DNA of 64,000 bases from Flavobacterium sufflavum (GCF_004016525.1 NZ_SACJ01000002.1:248001-312000); one strand, 5' to 3'. Positions 25,092 through 34,162 are shown, numbered from the stretch's first letter. Notes: generated from the sequence alone by a model not told the origin. Translations and numbers: made by a program.

Positions 25092-25382
25092 TTATTTTGC
25101 TTCGTTGTTTGTTTTTACTCCTTCTACAAAAACTTTTGCAGGTTTGAAAGCTGGAATGTTGTGTGCAGGTATTTTAATTGTAGTGTTTTTAGAGATATTT
25201 CTACCTGTTTTCTCTGCTCTTGTCTTTACGATAAAGCTACCAAAACCTCTTAAATATACATTATCTCCAGTTTCTAATGAAGTTTTTACTTCTTCCATAA
25301 AAGTCTCTACTGTTGCTTGCACATCACCTTTTTCAAGACCTAATTTTTCTGAAATTTTCGCTACGATATCTGCTTTCGTCAT
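25092..25382 (-). CDS. hup: HU-family DNA-binding protein
   Basis: 96-residue histone-like protein that bends DNA and compacts the nucleoid as a dimer. It has the N-terminal helices KADIVAKISEKLGLEKGDVQ, then the signature GFGSFIVKTRAEKTGRN near 47-62 and a beta arm with KIPAHNIPAFKPAK, close to the HU/IHF PROSITE pattern. A TATATTTG promoter element lies 45 bases upstream and a GGAAAG ribosome-binding site 6 bases before the ATG. The 30-residue basic gene follows after 28 bases. Confidence 0.95.
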   Translation of the reverse strand: MTKADIVAKISEKLGLEKGDVQATVETFMEEVKTSLETGDNVYLRGFGSFIVKTRAEKTGRNISKNTTIKIPAHNIPAFKPAKVFVEGVKTNNEAK

Positions 25383-25426
25383 TTTCTTTCCTTATTTATT
25401 ATTTTGTAATAATTTTTTTGAGTGTG

Positions 25427-25434
25427 CAAATATA
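25427..25434 (-). promoter_or_regulatory. Promoter -7 element for HU
   Basis: TATATTTG on the minus strand, 45 bases before the HU ATG; mutY diverges from the same spacer. Confidence 0.65.
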
Positions 25435-25491
25435 TGAATTTAAAAAACAATTATTCAAGCTAATTCATTAAATTTTAATTACATAAACTTT

Positions 25492-25499
25492 TACTTTTG
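25492..25499 (+). promoter_or_regulatory. Promoter -7 element for mutY
   Basis: TACTTTTG fits TAnnTTTG, 14 bases before the ATG at 25514. Confidence 0.55.
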
Positions 25500-25513
25500 T
25501 CAACAAATATTCA

Positions 25514-26551
25514 ATGATGATTTTTCATAACTTTCTAATAAAGTGGTATTTAGAAAACAAGCGTGATTTGCCTTGGAGAAATACTACCAATCCTTACCAT
25601 ATTTGGCTCTCAGAAATCATGCTCCAACAGACGCGAGTTGCTCAGGGAATGCCTTATTTTTTAGCTTTTACTGCGGCTTTTCCAACCGTTTTTGATTTGG
25701 CTAATGCCGATGAAGAAAAGGTGTTGAAATTATGGCAGGGTTTGGGTTATTATTCCCGTGCCCGCAATTTGCATAAAACAGCTCAATATATAGCCTATGA
25801 ATTAAGCGGAGTTTTTCCGGATAATTATAAGGACTTATTACAATTAAAAGGAGTGGGTGAGTATACGGCTGCGGCAATAGCTTCTTTCTCTTATAATGAA
25901 GCGGTGCCGGTTGTGGATGGAAATGTGTTTCGAGTGCTTTCTCGTTATTTTGATGTAGAAACCGATATTGCTTTGGCTTCCGCCAAAAAAGAATTTGCTG
26001 CTTTGGCTTTCGAATTAATGCCAAAAGACAAGCCAGCCATTTTTAATCAGGCCATAATGGAGTTTGGTGCGCTGCAATGCGTTCCTAAAAGTCCTGATTG
26101 TGGGAATTGTGTTTTTAATGATAGTTGTGCAGCATTGCAAAAGAAGAAAGTCGATCAATTGCCTGTGAAATCAAAGAAGTTGAAAGTGCGAAACAGATAC
26201 TTTAATTATTTGATGCTTTCGGATGCTGAGGAGAATACTTTAATTCAGAAACGAACGGCAAAAGGAATTTGGCATAACTTATATGAGTTTCCTTTAATTG
26301 AAACTATGCAGGAAGAAGATTTTGAGTTTGTGTCGAATGCCGTTCAGCAAGAATCGTTTTTTACTAATCCTATCATAAGTATGCGTGCCTGCAACGAAAA
26401 AAGTATTGTTCATAAACTATCGCATCAACATTTACATATTAAATTTTGGAAACTAAATGTAAAAGGCGTGGTCGAAAATGGGATTACTAAGGAGGAGTTA
26501 AGGCAATATCCTTTTCCGATTGTTATTCATAATTTTATTGAAGCTAATTAA
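25514..26551 (+). CDS. mutY: A/G-specific adenine glycosylase
   Basis: 345-residue base-excision repair enzyme that removes adenine mispaired with 8-oxoguanine. EIMLQQTRV near 34 carries the catalytic Glu. The helix-hairpin-helix is LKGVGEYTAAAIASF near 115, and the catalytic Asp is in PVVDGNVFRV. Four cysteines with C-x6-C-x2-C-x5-C spacing (CVPKSPDCGNCVFNDSC, near 195) bind the 4Fe-4S cluster. A NUDIX-like C-terminal domain that recognises 8-oxoG follows (~220-340). It is divergent from HU. Downstream on the same strand are a TlpA-like gene, ssb, gldE and gldD; I recall mutY, ssb, gldE and gldD grouped in Flavobacterium johnsoniae. Confidence 0.95.
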   Translation: MMIFHNFLIKWYLENKRDLPWRNTTNPYHIWLSEIMLQQTRVAQGMPYFLAFTAAFPTVFDLANADEEKVLKLWQGLGYYSRARNLHKTAQYIAYELSGVFPDNYKDLLQLKGVGEYTAAAIASFSYNEAVPVVDGNVFRVLSRYFDVETDIALASAKKEFAALAFELMPKDKPAIFNQAIMEFGALQCVPKSPDCGNCVFNDSCAALQKKKVDQLPVKSKKLKVRNRYFNYLMLSDAEENTLIQKRTAKGIWHNLYEFPLIETMQEEDFEFVSNAVQQESFFTNPIISMRACNEKSIVHKLSHQHLHIKFWKLNVKGVVENGITKEELRQYPFPIVIHNFIEAN

Positions 26552-26661
26552 AGTCTATTTTTCTAGGGTAATTATTGATAGGATTTTTTTTATATTTATA
26601 GGCTTTAAAAAAATGCATGACACTTAATTTGAGTGGTTATTCGGAAGCTTAAAATATTAAT

Positions 26662-28083
26662 ATGAAAAAAATAGTATTACTGGTGTTTGTTTTAGCATTA
26701 TTGTCTTGGAAAGGAAATCAAAAAAAGGATGTAGATGAAGAAAGTTATATCACTATTATTTTTAAAAATCCAGATATAAAAGATACTATTTTCTATAATA
26801 AGAACTTTTATGTAATTCGTGAAGATCAAATAACATATAGGTTAGAAAATAGTTTTATAGATCATAAGATTTTTGTTTCGAATAAAGAAAAGGTTGTGAG
26901 GATAAAAACTTCAAAACCAATTTATTTATATCACCAGTACTATATTCAGGATAATTATTTTAACTCTTATTGTTTTTATCCAAATGAGACATTGATATTT
27001 GAATATAAAAATGGTGTGCCTTATGTGGTGAGTCAAAAGTATAAAGAATACGATTATAATTTTGGATCGTTTTTTAATTTAAAAAATCCAACTGATACGG
27101 ATGAAGGACGTTTTTTTAATAGGTTTAAGCGATATAAAAATGATCAGGAATTAACAGATGATAAAACAGCAAGAGAGCAAAGGGAAATAAAATTTATAGC
27201 TTTTTTGGATTCTTTGAAGACTAAAAAAAGCATTGGTGAGGCAGATTATAAATTGAATTTATCATATTTGAGAAATAAACAAAGGCTAAATTCTTTGAGT
27301 CCGTTAAAGCTTCTGAGTCAGTCTTATAATTTGGCTGATATTGGAAATGCTTTTTTAGTTAAAACTGCTTTTGAAAGAAAATATAAACCAAAATTGATAA
27401 GTGTTTCTGATGGGAGGATACCTGATTTTAAAGAGCTATTTGAGAATGCTGTGTCTTTAAAAATCATCAATTCGGTTAATAGAGAGTATCTGATGTTTTC
27501 GTATTTAGAAAGTTTGGCTATAAGAGGAACGAAAGAAAGTTTCTTAAAGTGTTATGCTGTTTTTGAAAAAGAAATAAAAGATGATGTTTTAAAGGGGTAT
27601 TTTAAAAATAAATATGCTTTGTTTTTTGAGTTTGACAAAAATAAAAACAGCAAAGAAGTTTTGCTATTTGATAGGAATAAAGAGGAGAAGGTTTTAAAAG
27701 AGGTTGTTGGTAACTATAAAGGAAAGGTTGTTTATGTTGATTTTTGGGCAAGTTGGTGTGCTCCTTGTAGAGCTGCAATGCCAAGTTCACTTTTACTTCA
27801 TGAAGAATATAAAAACAAACAAGTTGAGTTTGTTTACATATCAATAGATAATGATATTGTTAATTGGCAAAAAGCAAGCATCAAAGAAAAACTTTTGCCT
27901 TTGCAAAATAATTTTTTGGCAATAAACTATCCGCAGGCAAGCTTGTTTAAGGGGTTGATACTTAAGACTATTCCGCGTTATATTATTTTTGATAAAAATG
28001 GTCGCTTAGTTAATGATAATGCTCCAAGTCCCGATAGTAAAGATGTCAAAGTTGAATTAGATAAATATTTATTAGAGGAGTAG
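26662..28083 (+). CDS. Thioredoxin-fold protein, TlpA/ResA type
   Basis: 473 residues. An N-terminal hydrophobic signal (KIVLLVFVLALLSW) suggests export; there is no lipobox Cys. Residues ~25-330 are a long uncharacterised lysine- and tyrosine-rich region. The C-terminal ~140 residues are a thioredoxin-like domain: YKGKVVYVDFWASWCAPCR with the WCAPC active site near 370, then FVYISIDNDIVNWQ and IPRYIIFDKNGRLV with the cis-Pro. Such proteins act as periplasmic thiol-disulphide reductases. The gene lies between mutY and ssb in an otherwise conserved repair and gliding cluster; the codon use is more AT-rich than either neighbour, which could mean later insertion. Confidence 0.85.
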   Translation: MKKIVLLVFVLALLSWKGNQKKDVDEESYITIIFKNPDIKDTIFYNKNFYVIREDQITYRLENSFIDHKIFVSNKEKVVRIKTSKPIYLYHQYYIQDNYFNSYCFYPNETLIFEYKNGVPYVVSQKYKEYDYNFGSFFNLKNPTDTDEGRFFNRFKRYKNDQELTDDKTAREQREIKFIAFLDSLKTKKSIGEADYKLNLSYLRNKQRLNSLSPLKLLSQSYNLADIGNAFLVKTAFERKYKPKLISVSDGRIPDFKELFENAVSLKIINSVNREYLMFSYLESLAIRGTKESFLKCYAVFEKEIKDDVLKGYFKNKYALFFEFDKNKNSKEVLLFDRNKEEKVLKEVVGNYKGKVVYVDFWASWCAPCRAAMPSSLLLHEEYKNKQVEFVYISIDNDIVNWQKASIKEKLLPLQNNFLAINYPQASLFKGLILKTIPRYIIFDKNGRLVNDNAPSPDSKDVKVELDKYLLEE

Positions 28084-28135
28084 ATTTATCTGTTTTATTT
28101 TTAGGTTTTCATTAAAATAAGTTTCCGAAAAAATG

Positions 28136-28143
28136 TATCTTTG
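28136..28143 (+). promoter_or_regulatory. Promoter -7 element for ssb
   Basis: TATCTTTG, 27 bases before the ssb ATG, gives ssb-gldE-gldD their own promoter. Confidence 0.65.
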
Positions 28144-28170
28144 GGATAGATACCATATATTAAAACGACT

Positions 28171-28611
28171 ATGAACGGAACACTAAATAAGGTAATGCTA
28201 ATAGGTCATTTGGGTGACGATGTTAAGTTGCACTATTTTGAAGCAGGCAATTGTATCGGAAGATTTCAGTTGGCAACAAATGAGGTGTACATTAATAAGA
28301 CTACCAATGAGAAAATCACTTCGACTGAATGGCATAATTTAGTGGTACGCAATAAAGCGGCTGAGATATGTGAAAAATATTTGTCAAAAGGAGATAAAAT
28401 TTATGTGGAGGGAAGGATTAAATCCCGTCAGTGGCAGGCAGAAGATGGTTCGATGAAGCATACTACTGAAATTCAAGTGACTGAATTTACTTTTTTAACA
28501 ACTAAAAAAGATACTGAGGGCAATAAGCAAAATCAGGGTTCAGAATCCACAAAAAACACTAATTTTGACACACCAAATAAAGGCTTGCCTATCAACGACT
28601 TGCCTTTTTGA
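28171..28611 (+). CDS. ssb: Single-stranded DNA-binding protein
   Basis: 146 residues. An OB-fold (about 1-110) with NKVMLIGHLGDDVKLHYF, FQLATNEVY, EWHNLVV and KGDKIYVEGRIKSRQWQ binds single-stranded DNA as a tetramer in replication and repair. A flexible Asn/Lys/Glu linker (112-138) leads to the tail GLPINDLPF, the conserved tip that recruits partner proteins. It has its own promoter. gldE begins 23 bases downstream, so the two are probably co-transcribed. A DUF3127 protein at 56182 in this window ends with the same kind of tip. Confidence 0.95.
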   Translation: MNGTLNKVMLIGHLGDDVKLHYFEAGNCIGRFQLATNEVYINKTTNEKITSTEWHNLVVRNKAAEICEKYLSKGDKIYVEGRIKSRQWQAEDGSMKHTTEIQVTEFTFLTTKKDTEGNKQNQGSESTKNTNFDTPNKGLPINDLPF

Positions 28612-28634
28612 TTGTTTAACTAATCTTTTTTAAT

Positions 28635-29933
28635 TTGGACCCAGAGCCCAGTTTGAATTTCGTTTATACAGTAGATTTAGATCTATTGTTCGGTTTTGCC
28701 GGAATATTTGTATTGCTGTTTTGTTCAGCAGTAGTTTCGGGAGCCGAAGTAGCCTTGTTTTCGCTGTCGCAAAAAGATATTGATGATACGCTTCAGGAAA
28801 ATCTTTCGACAGGAAAAATTCTTTCCGAGCTTTTGCAAAGACCTAAAAAACTATTGGCAACACTTCTTGTGGCTAATAATTTCATCAATATAGGAGTTGT
28901 TATTCTGTTCTCTTTTATTGGTTCCGATTTGTTTGCGGCAGTTACTTCGCCTGCATTGAAATTTATTTTTGAAGTTATCGTTGTGACTTTCTTATTGTTG
29001 CTTTTTGGGGAGGTGATGCCTAAAGTATATGCAAGTAGAAACAATGTGAAATTTGCTAAAAGAATAGCTTATCCTATATCGGTTTTGGATAATTTACTTT
29101 CGCCAATTAGCATTCCAATGCGTGGGGCTACAGTTTATTTACATAATAAATTAGGGAAGCAGAAAACTAATTTTTCGGTTGACCAATTGTCTCAGGCTTT
29201 GGAACTTACAGCAACCGATGAAACTTCTACTGATGAGCAAAAAATATTAGAAGGTATTGTTTCTTTTGGAAATACCGATACTAAGCAGGTTATGAGTCCT
29301 AGAATTGATATTTTTGCTTTGGAAATTACAGCCTCTTTCAGTGAAATATATGCTAAGATTTTAGAAAAAGGCTATTCGAGAATTCCGGTATATCGGGATA
29401 ATATTGATCAGATAGAAGGCGTTTTGTTTATCAAAGATTTGCTGCCTCATATTGATAAGGAGCAATTTGACTGGACAACTTTAATCCGAGAACCGTTTTT
29501 TGTGCCTGAAAATAAAAAATTGGATAATTTGTTAAAAGATTTCCAGTCTATGAAAAGTCATCTTGCTATTGTGGTGGATGAATATGGAGGGACATCGGGT
29601 TTAGTTTCTCTCGAAGATGTAATCGAAGAAATAGTAGGGGATATTAGTGATGAATTTGACGATGAGGATATCAATTTTTCTCAAATAGATGATAAAAATT
29701 ATCTTTTTGAAGGTAAAATTAACCTGAAAGATTTCTATCGAATTGTTGATGTTGACGAAGAAATATTTGAAGAGAAAAAAGGGGAGGCAGAGACTTTAGC
29801 GGGATTTATTTTGGAGATTTCAGGAAATTTCCCGGCCAAAGGACAAAAGATTGCTTTCGAGAATTGTCTATTTACCATTGAGGTTGTAGATAAAAAACGT
29901 ATCAAACAGATAAAAGTTACTATTGATGTTTAA
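28635..29933 (+). CDS. gldE: Gliding motility-associated protein GldE (CBS-domain, CorC/HlyC-like)
   Basis: 432-residue membrane protein. The start is a TTG. An N-terminal DUF21-type membrane part covers ~1-190 (GAEVALFSLSQKD, LATLLVANNFINIGVV, LLLFGEVMPKVYASR). Two CBS domains follow at ~205-325 (TKQVMSPRIDIFAL and DNLLKDFQSMKSHLAIVVDE, ending YGGTSGLVSLEDVIEEIVGD), then a CorC/HlyC C-terminal domain (~340-430). This architecture with the adjacent gldD identifies GldE, which in Flavobacterium supports gliding and the type IX secretion machinery, probably by assisting GldD. The stop overlaps the gldD start by 8 bases. Confidence 0.9.
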   Translation: MDPEPSLNFVYTVDLDLLFGFAGIFVLLFCSAVVSGAEVALFSLSQKDIDDTLQENLSTGKILSELLQRPKKLLATLLVANNFINIGVVILFSFIGSDLFAAVTSPALKFIFEVIVVTFLLLLFGEVMPKVYASRNNVKFAKRIAYPISVLDNLLSPISIPMRGATVYLHNKLGKQKTNFSVDQLSQALELTATDETSTDEQKILEGIVSFGNTDTKQVMSPRIDIFALEITASFSEIYAKILEKGYSRIPVYRDNIDQIEGVLFIKDLLPHIDKEQFDWTTLIREPFFVPENKKLDNLLKDFQSMKSHLAIVVDEYGGTSGLVSLEDVIEEIVGDISDEFDDEDINFSQIDDKNYLFEGKINLKDFYRIVDVDEEIFEEKKGEAETLAGFILEISGNFPAKGQKIAFENCLFTIEVVDKKRIKQIKVTIDV

Positions 29934-30519
29934 TTTAAAATGTGCCAATAAAAAATACAATTGCAATGCATCGTTTTTTGTGATTGTGTTTTTAAGTTTA
30001 ATGTTGTTTTCAAGTTGTAAAAATGATGTTTTGCCTAAACCGTCGAGTTATTTGCGATTGGATTATCCAATAGCTGAATATGCGCATTTTGAAAACAAAT
30101 GTCCTTTTACTTTTGAGATGAATTCAAAAGCGATCATAAAAGGGGAAAAGGATTGTGGTTTTACGATTACTTATCCAAAGATGAAAGCGACCATTTATTT
30201 GACCTATAAGCCAGTAAATAACGATATCAATAAATTATTGCGTGATGCTCAAAAACTGACTTTTGAACATGTAATAAAAGCCGATGATATTTTAGAACAA
30301 CCCTATTTGAATCAGCAAAGGAAGGTGTACGGAATGTTTTATCAGGTTGATGGAAATGCTGCAACTAACTCACAGTTTTATGCTACCGACAGCACGAAGC
30401 ATTTTTTAACGGCTTCGGTTTACTTTTATGCCAAACCTAATTTTGATTCGATTATGCCTGCGGCCAGTTATATTAAAAACGATATGCAGCATTTGATGGA
30501 AACTTTAACTTGGAAGTAA
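29926..30519 (+). CDS. gldD: Gliding motility lipoprotein GldD
   Basis: 197-residue lipoprotein needed for gliding and type IX secretion in Flavobacterium. The signal peptide FFVIVFLSLMLFSSC ends in a Cys (near residue 30) that would be lipidated. The mature protein starts KNDVLPKPSSYLRLDYP, a GldD hallmark, and continues with FTFEMNSKA and AATNSQFYATDSTKHFLTAS. I chose ATG 29926, inside the end of gldE, over the TTG one codon earlier. A terminator follows at 30582. Confidence 0.92.
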   Translation: MFNLKCANKKYNCNASFFVIVFLSLMLFSSCKNDVLPKPSSYLRLDYPIAEYAHFENKCPFTFEMNSKAIIKGEKDCGFTITYPKMKATIYLTYKPVNNDINKLLRDAQKLTFEHVIKADDILEQPYLNQQRKVYGMFYQVDGNAATNSQFYATDSTKHFLTASVYFYAKPNFDSIMPAASYIKNDMQHLMETLTWK

Positions 30520-30581
30520 TTTTTATATAAAATTTACACTTTAAATACTTTTGTTATAAAAAGGTAAGCATATTTCACCGC

Positions 30582-30615
30582 GAACAACCGAAAAAGTTTT
30601 TAGGTTGTTCTTTTA
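30582..30615 (+). terminator. Terminator after gldD
   Basis: GAACAACC pairs with GGTTGTTC around a 13-base A/T loop and is followed by TTTTATT, 62 bases after the gldD stop. Confidence 0.7.
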
Positions 30616-30743
30616 TTCATTCTGACGTTATTCCTTTATAAAATTTTTATTAATCATGATTTTTAATGGCGTAAAATTATTTTGAAGGTTTTTTCTTGTA
30701 TATTAGGGTGCTTTTTAGAAGCAAACAAAACCATAAATAATTT

Positions 30744-30959
30744 ATGAAATACATTACGCTTTTTTCTTTAGCATTAATATTATTGCTTTTTATTTTGTTT
30801 TGGTCATTGAAGAATAAAAAACATATTAAAGATTTTAATAGTCAAGATGTGTATGCTAAAGGAAGTACATTTAGGTATTATTTTATTTTAATACTTTTAA
30901 TAGCAGCTTTGATATGTGCGCTTTATGCACAATTGATGAATTTTACAATTAATGATTAA
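30744..30959 (+). CDS. Small two-helix membrane protein
   Basis: 71 residues with two transmembrane helices (about 2-22 and 45-65) joined by a charged loop, NKKHIKDFNSQDVYAKGSTF. Both termini would be on the same side. No family is recognised. It precedes a secreted unknown protein by 58 bases on the same strand. A Tyr-rich second helix and AT-rich codons resemble neighbouring small flavobacterial membrane genes. Function unknown. Confidence 0.6.
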   Translation: MKYITLFSLALILLLFILFWSLKNKKHIKDFNSQDVYAKGSTFRYYFILILLIAALICALYAQLMNFTIND

Positions 30960-31017
30960 GCAGTTTTGTATTAATTAGATTTGATAAAAAAGGAACGACA
31001 TGGTACAAAGATTAATA

Positions 31018-31614
31018 ATGAAAAGAGGATTTCAATTGCTTTTGTTTCTCCTTGTAGTTACTAGCATGCAATCGCAAAGCTATTTGGATGAATATGATCA
31101 ATTATTTGTTAAAGAAGCTAAAATAATTAATTATCATCGGCCAGATAATTATTTCTATATAAGACCTGTTTCTTCTTATTTTGAAATATACCCAACCATT
31201 CAGCAGAGTCAATGTAATATTTCTATGATAAATGGTGATAATCAGATTATGATTACTGTCGCAATGATTCCTTACCCTAAAGGTAACACTAGGGCACAAA
31301 AATATTTAATTGCTACTGAAGATTTGAATCGTCCTCATGAAAAGTGGTTGTCTTCAGAAATGGATACTCGTTTATCAAAGTTGATTTATATTGATGCCCC
31401 CCACATAAAAAAAATGAATGCAAATAGAGGTTATCTATATAATTTAAAAGTTAGAAAAAACTTATATCTAGGGATTTATCCAAGATGTAAAAAATTAATT
31501 GTTTATAAAGATAATGTTGGTAGAGTTGAAATACTGTTTTTTTACAAATATGGTCAAGACGATATAGTTAAGCAAGAAATTGAGAAAACATGGGGGATGT
31601 TGAAATTTAAATAA
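31018..31614 (+). CDS. Hypothetical secreted protein
   Basis: 198 residues with a clear signal peptide (KRGFQLLLFLLVVTSMQSQS, cleavage after ~20). I chose ATG 31018, which begins the signal peptide, over the ATG at 31000; the latter has an AAGGA sequence upstream, so it remains possible. The mature protein is rich in Tyr, Lys and Ile (DNYFYIRPVSSYFEIYP, YLGIYPRCKKLIVYKDNVGR) with no recognised domain; two Cys are far apart. It probably stays in the periplasm or outer membrane. It follows the small two-helix gene. Function unknown. Confidence 0.65.
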   Translation: MKRGFQLLLFLLVVTSMQSQSYLDEYDQLFVKEAKIINYHRPDNYFYIRPVSSYFEIYPTIQQSQCNISMINGDNQIMITVAMIPYPKGNTRAQKYLIATEDLNRPHEKWLSSEMDTRLSKLIYIDAPHIKKMNANRGYLYNLKVRKNLYLGIYPRCKKLIVYKDNVGRVEILFFYKYGQDDIVKQEIEKTWGMLKFK

Positions 31615-31724
31615 TCTTTGGTTTGTGGATAATCCTTTTGTTTAAAATTTACGCCTAACTTAATGGTTTGTTTGTACTTCATAGGTTTGGCAGATTTTTT
31701 TCTTTAAAAAAAGAAACTTATCTC

Positions 31725-31746
31725 GTCAAAATTGTACAATTTTGAC
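31725..31746. promoter_or_regulatory. 22-bp perfect palindrome before the EamA transporter
   Basis: GTCAAAATTG-TA-CAATTTTGAC is perfectly self-complementary over 22 bases and ends 14 bases before the TTG start at 31761. The position suggests a repressor operator or a site in the transcript's very beginning. No copy is seen elsewhere in the window, and no regulator gene is adjacent. Confidence 0.7.
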
Positions 31747-31760
31747 AAAAAATTAAAGCT

Positions 31761-32627
31761 TTGGAATCAAAACAGTTGAAGTGGATTTATTTATTGGTTC
31801 TTGCCTTAATTTGGGGGAGTTCGTTTATCTTGATAAAAAAGGGATTAGTTGGATTGTCTGCTATTCAGGTAGGTTCGTTGCGAATTATTTTTGCTTCCTT
31901 TTTTCTGTTGATTATTGGATTTAAAAGTCTGAAGCTTATCCCGAAGTTAAAGTGGAAATACATTGCCATTACCGCTCTTTTCGGAACTTTTTTTCCGGCT
32001 TTTCTATTTGCTATTGCCCAAACGGAATTAGATAGTTCGGTAACTTCGATTCTAAATTCATTGACGCCATTGAATACATTGGCAATAGGAGTGTTATTTT
32101 TTGGAATTGGTTTCCAGAGGAAACAGCTTTGGGGTTTGTTAATTGGGCTTTTAGGTAGTTTGCTTTTGGTTTATAATGGTGCGCAAAATAATCCCGAACA
32201 AAATTATTATTATGCTTTGTTGATTATCCTGGCTTCTTTTAGTTATGCTACCAATGTTAATTTGATAAAAAGACATTTGTCTGACGTAAGTCCTGTAAGT
32301 ATAACGACCGGGAATTTTGTGGTGCTTTTGATTCCTGCGATACTTATTTTGGTCTTTTCAGGTTTCCCGGAACAAATTCATTTGGAGAAAACCCAAAAAT
32401 CAGTTTGTTTTATTTTGATTCTAGGTGTCTTAGGAACAGGGATTGCCAATATTCTTTTCTTTAAATTAATACAAATTGCTTCTCCTGTTTTTGCTGCATC
32501 AGTAACTTATTTGATTCCTGTTATAGCACTGTTTTGGGGATTATTAGATAACGAAATACTAACGCTCGTTCAGTTTTTTGGCGCTTTTGTTATTTTAATC
32601 GGTGTTTATTTGAGTGCGAGAAAATAG
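31761..32627 (+). CDS. EamA/DMT-family transporter
   Basis: 288-residue inner membrane protein made of two five-helix EamA repeats, ten helices in all, typical of drug/metabolite exporters such as RhaT and YdcZ relatives. The first helix has YLLVLALIWGSSFILIKKG, and the second repeat starts near SYATNVNLIKRHLSDVSPV (~residue 165). The start is TTG 31761, since no ATG gives the first helix. Substrate unknown, probably a small metabolite or amino acid exported. The 22-bp perfect palindrome 14 bases upstream suggests dedicated regulation. Confidence 0.88.
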   Translation: MESKQLKWIYLLVLALIWGSSFILIKKGLVGLSAIQVGSLRIIFASFFLLIIGFKSLKLIPKLKWKYIAITALFGTFFPAFLFAIAQTELDSSVTSILNSLTPLNTLAIGVLFFGIGFQRKQLWGLLIGLLGSLLLVYNGAQNNPEQNYYYALLIILASFSYATNVNLIKRHLSDVSPVSITTGNFVVLLIPAILILVFSGFPEQIHLEKTQKSVCFILILGVLGTGIANILFFKLIQIASPVFAASVTYLIPVIALFWGLLDNEILTLVQFFGAFVILIGVYLSARK

Positions 32628-32672
32628 ATTGTCGTGCTTGTGATTAGTTAGGAAACATGGAAGACGTATGAG

Positions 32673-32730
32673 TTTTTTTACCACAAATTCACAAAATTTA
32701 TTTTATGGTTTTGCGAATTTGCGGTTATTT
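32673..32730. repeat. Imperfect palindromic spacer repeat (ACCACAAA family)
   Basis: ACCACAAATTCACAAAA (32680-32696) is complementary to TTTTGCGAATTTGCGGT (32709-32725) apart from two positions, which become G-U pairs in minus-strand RNA. The ACCACAAA start is shared with the repeats at 21777 and 23052. Confidence 0.6.
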
Positions 32731-32752
32731 TAAATTTTAATAGGTTTGTTTG

Positions 32753-34162
32753 CTAGAACTTAGGTTTTTCAACAGGATTACCGTATTTGTCAAAATAGGA
32801 AATAGGGATGTTGAGCTTTTCTAATCCCGGGATGACTTCTTTTCCTTTGCCTACAATAACTATTCGGCTATTGTCTATTAGGAAATATTTGTTGGCAGCA
32901 GCCAGTACATCTTCTTTAGTGACAGCGTTGATAGTTTTAATGTAGTTTTCGTAGAAATCAGCCGGTAAATCTTCTATTTTAGTGTTTAGGGCGTATCGGG
33001 CAACCGATTCAGGTTTTTCGGCTTTCATTACAAATCGGCCAATGTAACCTGCTTTTGCATTATTAAGCTGTTCAGTGGTTACTTTTTCGGTTCTTATTTT
33101 TTTGATTTCTTTGATGAATTCTACCACAGCACTATCGGTTACATTGTTTTTTATAGCCGATGCTGATCTTATACTGGTTACATATTTTCCTGCGCCCATG
33201 TTAGTGCTGGCACCATAAGTCCATCCGTGAGCTTCTCTTAGATTCATGTTGAGGTAGCTGTTAAAACCTCCGCCTAAAATGTAACTGGCAATTACGGCAG
33301 GGAAAAAATCCTTGTCGTTCATTTTTAGCTTATAAGTGTTTACCAAAGAAATCTCAGATTGAACCGCATTAGGAACATCGATAAAGTTAATTTGGGTTGT
33401 TACGTTTTCTGGGTCGGGATAAAGAGTTTTAGTGATGTTTACTTTTTTCCAGGAACCAAAAAGTTGCTCCACCAGTGGTTTTATTTCGTTGTATTTAATA
33501 TCGCCTACAATTGCTAAATAGGCATTTTGAGGAACAAAATTATTGGCGTAATTTTTTATAACATCTTCCAGAGTGATATTCGATAAGGTTTCTTCGGTAG
33601 TGAATTCGCCTGAAGGATGGTTTTTTCCATAAGCAAGTGTATTCACCATTCTGTTAGCAATAGCCGAAGCACTTTTTTCCTGAGAGCGCAATCCTTCTAT
33701 TAGTTTTGCTTTTTCTTTGTTTAATTCTTCCTGCGTGAAATTAGGGTCTAATGCGCCGAAGGATAAAAGTTCTAAGGTGCGTTTTGAAAATTTTGAAAGT
33801 GAGCTGGCATAGGCACTGCTGGAGCTAAACTCCATTGTGGCTCCCATGAAATCCACTTCTTCATTAAAGTCTTCTTTAGATATTTTAGTGCTTCCGTTTC
33901 CTAATAGATTGCTACATAATTCGTCAACCCCTTTTTTGTTTCCTTCGGCAAAAGGCGGATTGTCGATGGTAAGGTTAAAGGTTACTTTAGGTAATTTATG
34001 ATTTTCGACAATCATTACCGTAAGTCCGTTAGCTAAGATGAAACTTTGCGGTTTTTTTATGTTAACTACTGGTGGTTTTCCGGGGGTGGGCTGTTTGCGT
34101 TCTTGTGCTTGCATGATTGCGGAGACTAATATTATAATGAATAGTATGCTTGATTTTTTCAT
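32753..34162 (-). CDS. M16-family protease subunit lacking the catalytic motif
   Basis: 469 residues with a signal peptide (KSSILFIIILVSAIMQAQ). Two M16 domains are recognisable (FILANGLTVMIVENHKLPKV near 40, LPADFYENYIKTI near 400). In place of the HxxEH zinc motif the corresponding region reads KKGVDELCSNLLGNGS, so it cannot bind zinc. It follows an active M16 gene by 13 bases on the same strand, so the two very likely form a heterodimer in the periplasm, like mitochondrial processing peptidase. The pair probably degrades or processes exported peptides. Confidence 0.88.
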   Translation of the reverse strand: MKKSSILFIIILVSAIMQAQERKQPTPGKPPVVNIKKPQSFILANGLTVMIVENHKLPKVTFNLTIDNPPFAEGNKKGVDELCSNLLGNGSTKISKEDFNEEVDFMGATMEFSSSSAYASSLSKFSKRTLELLSFGALDPNFTQEELNKEKAKLIEGLRSQEKSASAIANRMVNTLAYGKNHPSGEFTTEETLSNITLEDVIKNYANNFVPQNAYLAIVGDIKYNEIKPLVEQLFGSWKKVNITKTLYPDPENVTTQINFIDVPNAVQSEISLVNTYKLKMNDKDFFPAVIASYILGGGFNSYLNMNLREAHGWTYGASTNMGAGKYVTSIRSASAIKNNVTDSAVVEFIKEIKKIRTEKVTTEQLNNAKAGYIGRFVMKAEKPESVARYALNTKIEDLPADFYENYIKTINAVTKEDVLAAANKYFLIDNSRIVIVGKGKEVIPGLEKLNIPISYFDKYGNPVEKPKF

